A program made the translations under genes and the position numbers. Shown piece after piece: positions 22,197 to 25,582 of a stretch of DNA of 25,582 nucleotides. Positions within the stretch are counted from its first letter, which is position 1; every line of letters starts with the position of its first letter. The stretch comes from AWTP1-13 sp035253505 (lineage in GTDB: Bacteria > Pseudomonadota > Alphaproteobacteria > Rhizobiales > Hyphomicrobiaceae): contig DATFCC010000058.1 in the NCBI GenBank assembly GCA_035253505.1, positions 1 to 25,582 of the forward strand, in the 5' to 3' direction. Below the pieces are notes generated by a model. That model did not search any database. It was given only the letters and a program-made list of their open reading frames with translations, and was not told the origin of the DNA.

Positions 22197-24290
22197 CTAC
22201 TTCTTCTTCGCGTCGAGCTGGGCGAATGAGCTGCCTTCGGCGGCCAGCTTCTCGATAAGCGGAGCGATTTTCCAGCGAGCGCCGTACTTGGCCTCGTAGG
22301 CCTTGATCTTCGCGGCCACCTCCTTGAGGCCCATGTTATCGGCCTGCCACATGGGACCGCCGCGCCAGGCGGGGAAGCCATAGCCGTTGAGGTACATCAC
22401 ATCGCAGTCGCTGGCGCGTAACGCGATGCCCTCCTCGACGATCTTGGCACCCTCGTTGGCGAGCCGCAGCAGGCAGCGCTCGACGATCTCGTCGGCCGGA
22501 ATATGCCGCTGCTTGATCTGCAGCGCCTCTGCCTCGGAGCGGATCAGCGCCTCGATCTCGGGATCCACCATGCGTTTGCGGTTGGCGTCGTACTTGTAGT
22601 AGCCGGCGCCGGTCTTCTGGCCGTGTCGGCCCATCTCGACGATCTTGTCGGGTACGCGCGCGAACTGCGCCGCCTCGCCCGTCAGCTTGCGCTCCTTGCG
22701 GATGCGGTAGCCGACATCGAGGCCGGCGAGGTCGCTCACGGCCAGCGGCCCCATGGCCATGCCCCACTTCTCCAGCGCGCCGTCGATCTCTTGCGGCATG
22801 GCGCCTTCCAGCGTCATGGCCTGCACCTCGTTGCCGTAGGCCGCCAGCATGCGATTTCCCACGAAGCCGTCGCACACGCCGGCCTGCACGCCCACCTTGT
22901 TGATGCGCTTGGCGATGGCCATCGAGGTTGCCATCACGTCGTTGGCGGTCTTCTCGGCGCGCACGATCTCCAGGAGGCGCATGATGTTGGCCGGCGAGAA
23001 GAAGTGCAGGCCCACCACGTCCTGCGGGCGCTTGGTGACGGCGGCGATCTCGTCCACGTCGAGGGTGGAGGTGTTGGAGGCGATGATGGCGCCGGACTTG
23101 GCGATCTTGTCGAGCTTCTGGAACACCTCTTTCTTCAGCGCCATGTTCTCGAATACGGCCTCGATGATGAGGTCCATCTCGCCGAGATCTTCCATCTTCA
23201 GCGACGGAGTAAGCTTGGCGAAACGGTCCGCGGCCTGCGCCTCGGTGATGCGGCCGCGCTTGGCGTTGGCCTCCAGCGTCTCCTTCATGCGGTTGACGCC
23301 GCGATCCAGCGCCTCCTGCGTCGTCTCGACGATGGTGACGGGGAAGCCGCCGTTGAGGAAGGCGAGCCCGATGCCGGTGCCCATGGTGCCGGCGCCCAGG
23401 ATGCCGACCGTCTTGATGTCGCGCAACTTGGTATCAGGACCGATGCCGGGAAGGTTTGCGGCCTGCCGCTCGGCGAAGAAGGCGTACTGCAGGGCGCGGG
23501 CGTAGGGACTGGCTGCGGCCTCGCGGAAGACCTCGCGCTCGCGCGCGTTGCCGTCGGCGAGCGACATGCTGGTGGCTGCTTCCACCGCGTCGATGGCGGC
23601 CTTGGGGGCCACGGGTCCGCTGGCGTGACGGCCGATCGAGGCGCGGGCCTTCTCGAACAGTCCAGCCGGAATAGACGCCTTGTCGATCTTCTTCTCGCCG
23701 ATCCGGCGCGGCGGCTTTCCGATCTGCTCCTTGGCAAAGGCCACCGCGGCAGCGACCACGTCTGCGTCCGCAACCTTGTCGATCAGGCCGGCGGCAGCGC
23801 CCTTGCTGGCATCGATGAAGCTGCCGGTGGTGATCATCGCCAGCGCCTGCTCCACGCCCACGGCGCGCGGCAGGCGTTGCGTGCCGCCGGCCCCCGGAAT
23901 GATGCCGAGCTTGATCTCGGGCAGGCCGAGCTGGCGCACGTCCTTTGCCGCCACCCGGTAGTGGCACCCGAGCGCGAGCTCGAGGCCCCCGCCGAGCGCG
24001 GTGCCGTTGATGGCCGCCACCACCGGCTTCGACCCGGCCTCGATCTTGTCGATCAGGGGCGGCAGGTGGGGCTCCTTCATCTCGCCCTTGAATTCGGTGA
24101 TGTCGGCGCCGGCGGAGAAGAAGCGGCCCGTGCCGGTGAGCACGATGGCCTTTATGCCGGGGTCGGAATTGGCCTCGCTGAAAGCCTTCTCGAGCCCGAC
24201 GCGCAGGGCATGGCCCAGGGCATTGACCGGGGGATTATCCATGCGGATGACGACGATATCGCCCTGCCTTTGCGTTTGCACGACTGCCAC
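22197..24290 (-). CDS. Bifunctional enoyl-CoA hydratase / 3-hydroxyacyl-CoA dehydrogenase (FadJ/FadB-like)
   Basis: A 697-residue multifunctional beta-oxidation enzyme. The N-terminal crotonase domain (about 1-190) has GGGLELALGCH with E104 and LPEIKLGIIPGAGGTQRLPR with E125, both catalytic glutamates present. The dehydrogenase domain starts near 292 with the NAD motif VGILGAGTMGTGI. It carries the catalytic His in GLHFFSP (H429), and the C-terminal dimer domain (about 475-690) contains GFVGNRM and the late LNGYGFPAWRGGPM. It hydrates 2-enoyl-CoA and oxidises the 3-hydroxyacyl-CoA. The start is GTG at 24290 with AAGGAGAG a few bases ahead. A thiolase partner is not adjacent. It diverges from an acyl-CoA synthetase gene 108 nt away. 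The gene stop lies against the end of the repeat. Confidence 0.93.
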   Translation of the reverse strand: MAVVQTQRQGDIVVIRMDNPPVNALGHALRVGLEKAFSEANSDPGIKAIVLTGTGRFFSAGADITEFKGEMKEPHLPPLIDKIEAGSKPVVAAINGTALGGGLELALGCHYRVAAKDVRQLGLPEIKLGIIPGAGGTQRLPRAVGVEQALAMITTGSFIDASKGAAAGLIDKVADADVVAAAVAFAKEQIGKPPRRIGEKKIDKASIPAGLFEKARASIGRHASGPVAPKAAIDAVEAATSMSLADGNAREREVFREAAASPYARALQYAFFAERQAANLPGIGPDTKLRDIKTVGILGAGTMGTGIGLAFLNGGFPVTIVETTQEALDRGVNRMKETLEANAKRGRITEAQAADRFAKLTPSLKMEDLGEMDLIIEAVFENMALKKEVFQKLDKIAKSGAIIASNTSTLDVDEIAAVTKRPQDVVGLHFFSPANIMRLLEIVRAEKTANDVMATSMAIAKRINKVGVQAGVCDGFVGNRMLAAYGNEVQAMTLEGAMPQEIDGALEKWGMAMGPLAVSDLAGLDVGYRIRKERKLTGEAAQFARVPDKIVEMGRHGQKTGAGYYKYDANRKRMVDPEIEALIRSEAEALQIKQRHIPADEIVERCLLRLANEGAKIVEEGIALRASDCDVMYLNGYGFPAWRGGPMWQADNMGLKEVAAKIKAYEAKYGARWKIAPLIEKLAAEGSSFAQLDAKKK

Positions 24291-24398
24291 GGTAACTCTC
24301 CTTCATTCCCCGGTCGTTCGTGCCCCGGGCCTTGGCTGGCAGGGGCTTGCCGGCGAGGTTACTCTGACGAGAGAAAGCATTCCAGGGAGGATGTGGCG

Positions 24399-25582
24399 AT
24401 GCTGCGTGGGATGATGATGGACCGGCCGCTGCTGGTCTCGGGCGTGATCGACTATGCAGCCGAGGCCTACCCTGACGTGGAGATCGTCTCCCAGACCGTC
24501 GAGGGCGGCATCCACCGCTACGGATATGCCGCCGCCCGCGAGCGCATCGGCCGGCTGGCGAATGCGCTGGTTGCGCTCGGCGTCAAGCCGGGTGACCGCG
24601 TGGCGACGCTGGCCTGGAACGGCTATCGCCACTTCGAGCTCTACTATGCCATCGCCGGCATCGGCGCCGTCTGCCACACCATCAACCCGCGCCTGTTCCC
24701 CGAGCAGATCACCTACATTGCCAACCACGCCGAAGACACCGCCCTGTTCTTCGACCTGACCTTCCTGCCGCTCGTCGAGAAGCTCGCGCCGGCCTTGAAG
24801 TCGGTGAAGACCTACGTGCTGATGACCGATCGCGAGCATATGCCGAAGAGCACGCCGATGCACGGTCTGCTCTGCTACGAGGGTCTGTTGGAGGAGGTGC
24901 CCGCGGCCTTCACATGGCCCGAGTTCGACGAGAATGCCGCCTGCGCGCTCTGCTACACGTCCGGCACCACGGGCGAGCCCAAGGGCGTGCTCTACTCCAA
25001 CCGCTCGATGATGCTTCACACCTTCTTTCTCATCGCCACGCGACCGGATCTGTTCGCGCACAACCGCACGATCCTGCCCGTCGTCCCCCTGTTTCACGCC
25101 AACGCCTGGAGCCTGCCCTACATAACGCCGCTCACGGGATGCAAATTCATCCTGCCCGGCGCGAAGCTCGACGGGGCGACGCTCTACGATCTGATGGAAA
25201 GCGAGGGTGCGGACGCGGGCTGGGGCGTGCCCACCGTGTGGCTGGGCCTGCTCGACGAGTTCGAGAAGCGCGGCCGCAAGCCCAAGGCCCTGTCCAAGAT
25301 CCTGACCGGCGGCTCGGCCATGCCGCTCGCCATGATGGAGATCTTCACGCGCGACCACGACATCGAGGTCATCCACGGCTGGGGCATGACCGAGATGAGC
25401 CCGGTCGGCACGCTCACCTTGCTGCGCCCCGAGGAGAAGGCGCTGAGCCCCGTCGAGCGCGCGCACCTCGCCTCCCGGCAGGGCCGTCGCATGTTTGGCG
25501 TAGACCTCAAGATCATCGACGAGAAGGGCAACCGCGCGCCGCCCGATGGAGAGACCTCGGGCGAGCTGTTCGTGCGCGGACC
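24399..25582 (+). CDS. Medium/long-chain fatty acyl-CoA synthetase, N-terminal part (3' end outside window)
   Basis: 394 complete codons of an ANL-superfamily acyl-CoA ligase, which activates a fatty acid with ATP and CoA through an acyl-adenylate. The P-loop-like YTSGTTGEPKG is at 186-196, and the aromatic/AMP motif GWGMTEMSP is near 327-335. LPVVPLFHANAWSLPY is the substrate-tunnel segment of this branch. The start ATG at 24399 has GGGAGG 8 nt upstream. An ATG at 24391 reads into a stop after a few codons. The C-terminal lid domain, with its Gx(D/S)(D/x)xK motifs, lies past the window edge. Divergence from the beta-oxidation gene suggests shared fatty-acid-responsive control, but no operator was recognised in the short spacer. 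Confidence 0.93.
   Translation, partial: MLRGMMMDRPLLVSGVIDYAAEAYPDVEIVSQTVEGGIHRYGYAAARERIGRLANALVALGVKPGDRVATLAWNGYRHFELYYAIAGIGAVCHTINPRLFPEQITYIANHAEDTALFFDLTFLPLVEKLAPALKSVKTYVLMTDREHMPKSTPMHGLLCYEGLLEEVPAAFTWPEFDENAACALCYTSGTTGEPKGVLYSNRSMMLHTFFLIATRPDLFAHNRTILPVVPLFHANAWSLPYITPLTGCKFILPGAKLDGATLYDLMESEGADAGWGVPTVWLGLLDEFEKRGRKPKALSKILTGGSAMPLAMMEIFTRDHDIEVIHGWGMTEMSPVGTLTLLRPEEKALSPVERAHLASRQGRRMFGVDLKIIDEKGNRAPPDGETSGELFVRG

Overview
The window looks like chromosomal DNA of a high-GC alphaproteobacterium, probably a member of the Hyphomicrobiales (Rhizobiales) or a close relative. The reasons are the DUF1127 small-protein genes, an ELM1-family putative glycosyltransferase, two TTAA-N7-TTAA boxes of the CtrA type, many acyl-CoA enzymes and the overall codon bias. 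No rRNA, CRISPR array, insertion sequence, integrase or phage gene was seen. Genus-level placement is inference.

Layout. 1-2607 (+): the 3' end of S-adenosylhomocysteine hydrolase, then an enoyl-CoA hydratase/isomerase and an acyl-CoA dehydrogenase that look co-transcribed. 2665-4276: a GcvA-type LysR regulator diverging from two small basic proteins (the second is DUF1127), which end at a strong intrinsic terminator. 4368-7761: a membrane-anchored PAS-GGDEF-EAL protein (-) diverging from a FeeM-like N-acyltransferase (+). Between them lies a 352-nt regulatory region with two CtrA-type boxes and two palindromes. 7926-9780: a small beta-rich protein, a 2-keto-4-pentenoate hydratase/fumarylacetoacetase-family enzyme (-) and an ArsR-type regulator (-) whose start abuts a perfect inverted repeat. 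9870-13875 (+): three consecutive MFS transporters of different subtypes. 13957-14982 (+): a nucleoside 2-deoxyribosyltransferase-like protein and a two-helix membrane protein. 15049-17335 (-): a compact SIMPL / LtrA / three-helix membrane protein operon. 17464-17539: a tRNA with a CAU anticodon. 17714-19761 (+): a tight carboxymuconolactone decarboxylase-like / NIPSNAP / flavin-dependent monooxygenase cassette. 19991-22068 (+): an ELM1-family protein overlapping a lysine 2,3-aminomutase-like radical SAM enzyme by 4 nt. 22104-22194: a double-hairpin repeat. 22197-25582: a bifunctional enoyl-CoA hydratase/3-hydroxyacyl-CoA dehydrogenase (-) diverging from an acyl-CoA synthetase (+) that runs off the window.

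How it fits together. Both ends carry acyl-CoA catabolism: activation by the ligase, dehydrogenation, hydration and second oxidation. The middle carries uptake or efflux and oxygenase functions fit for small organic acids, with local regulators. The most distinctive locus is the 4368-7761 pair, in which a cyclic-di-GMP enzyme and a putative lipid-signal synthase share a promoter region bearing cell-cycle regulator boxes. I see no clear defence system or other wholly new multi-gene system. The unusual points are mostly regulatory and contextual.
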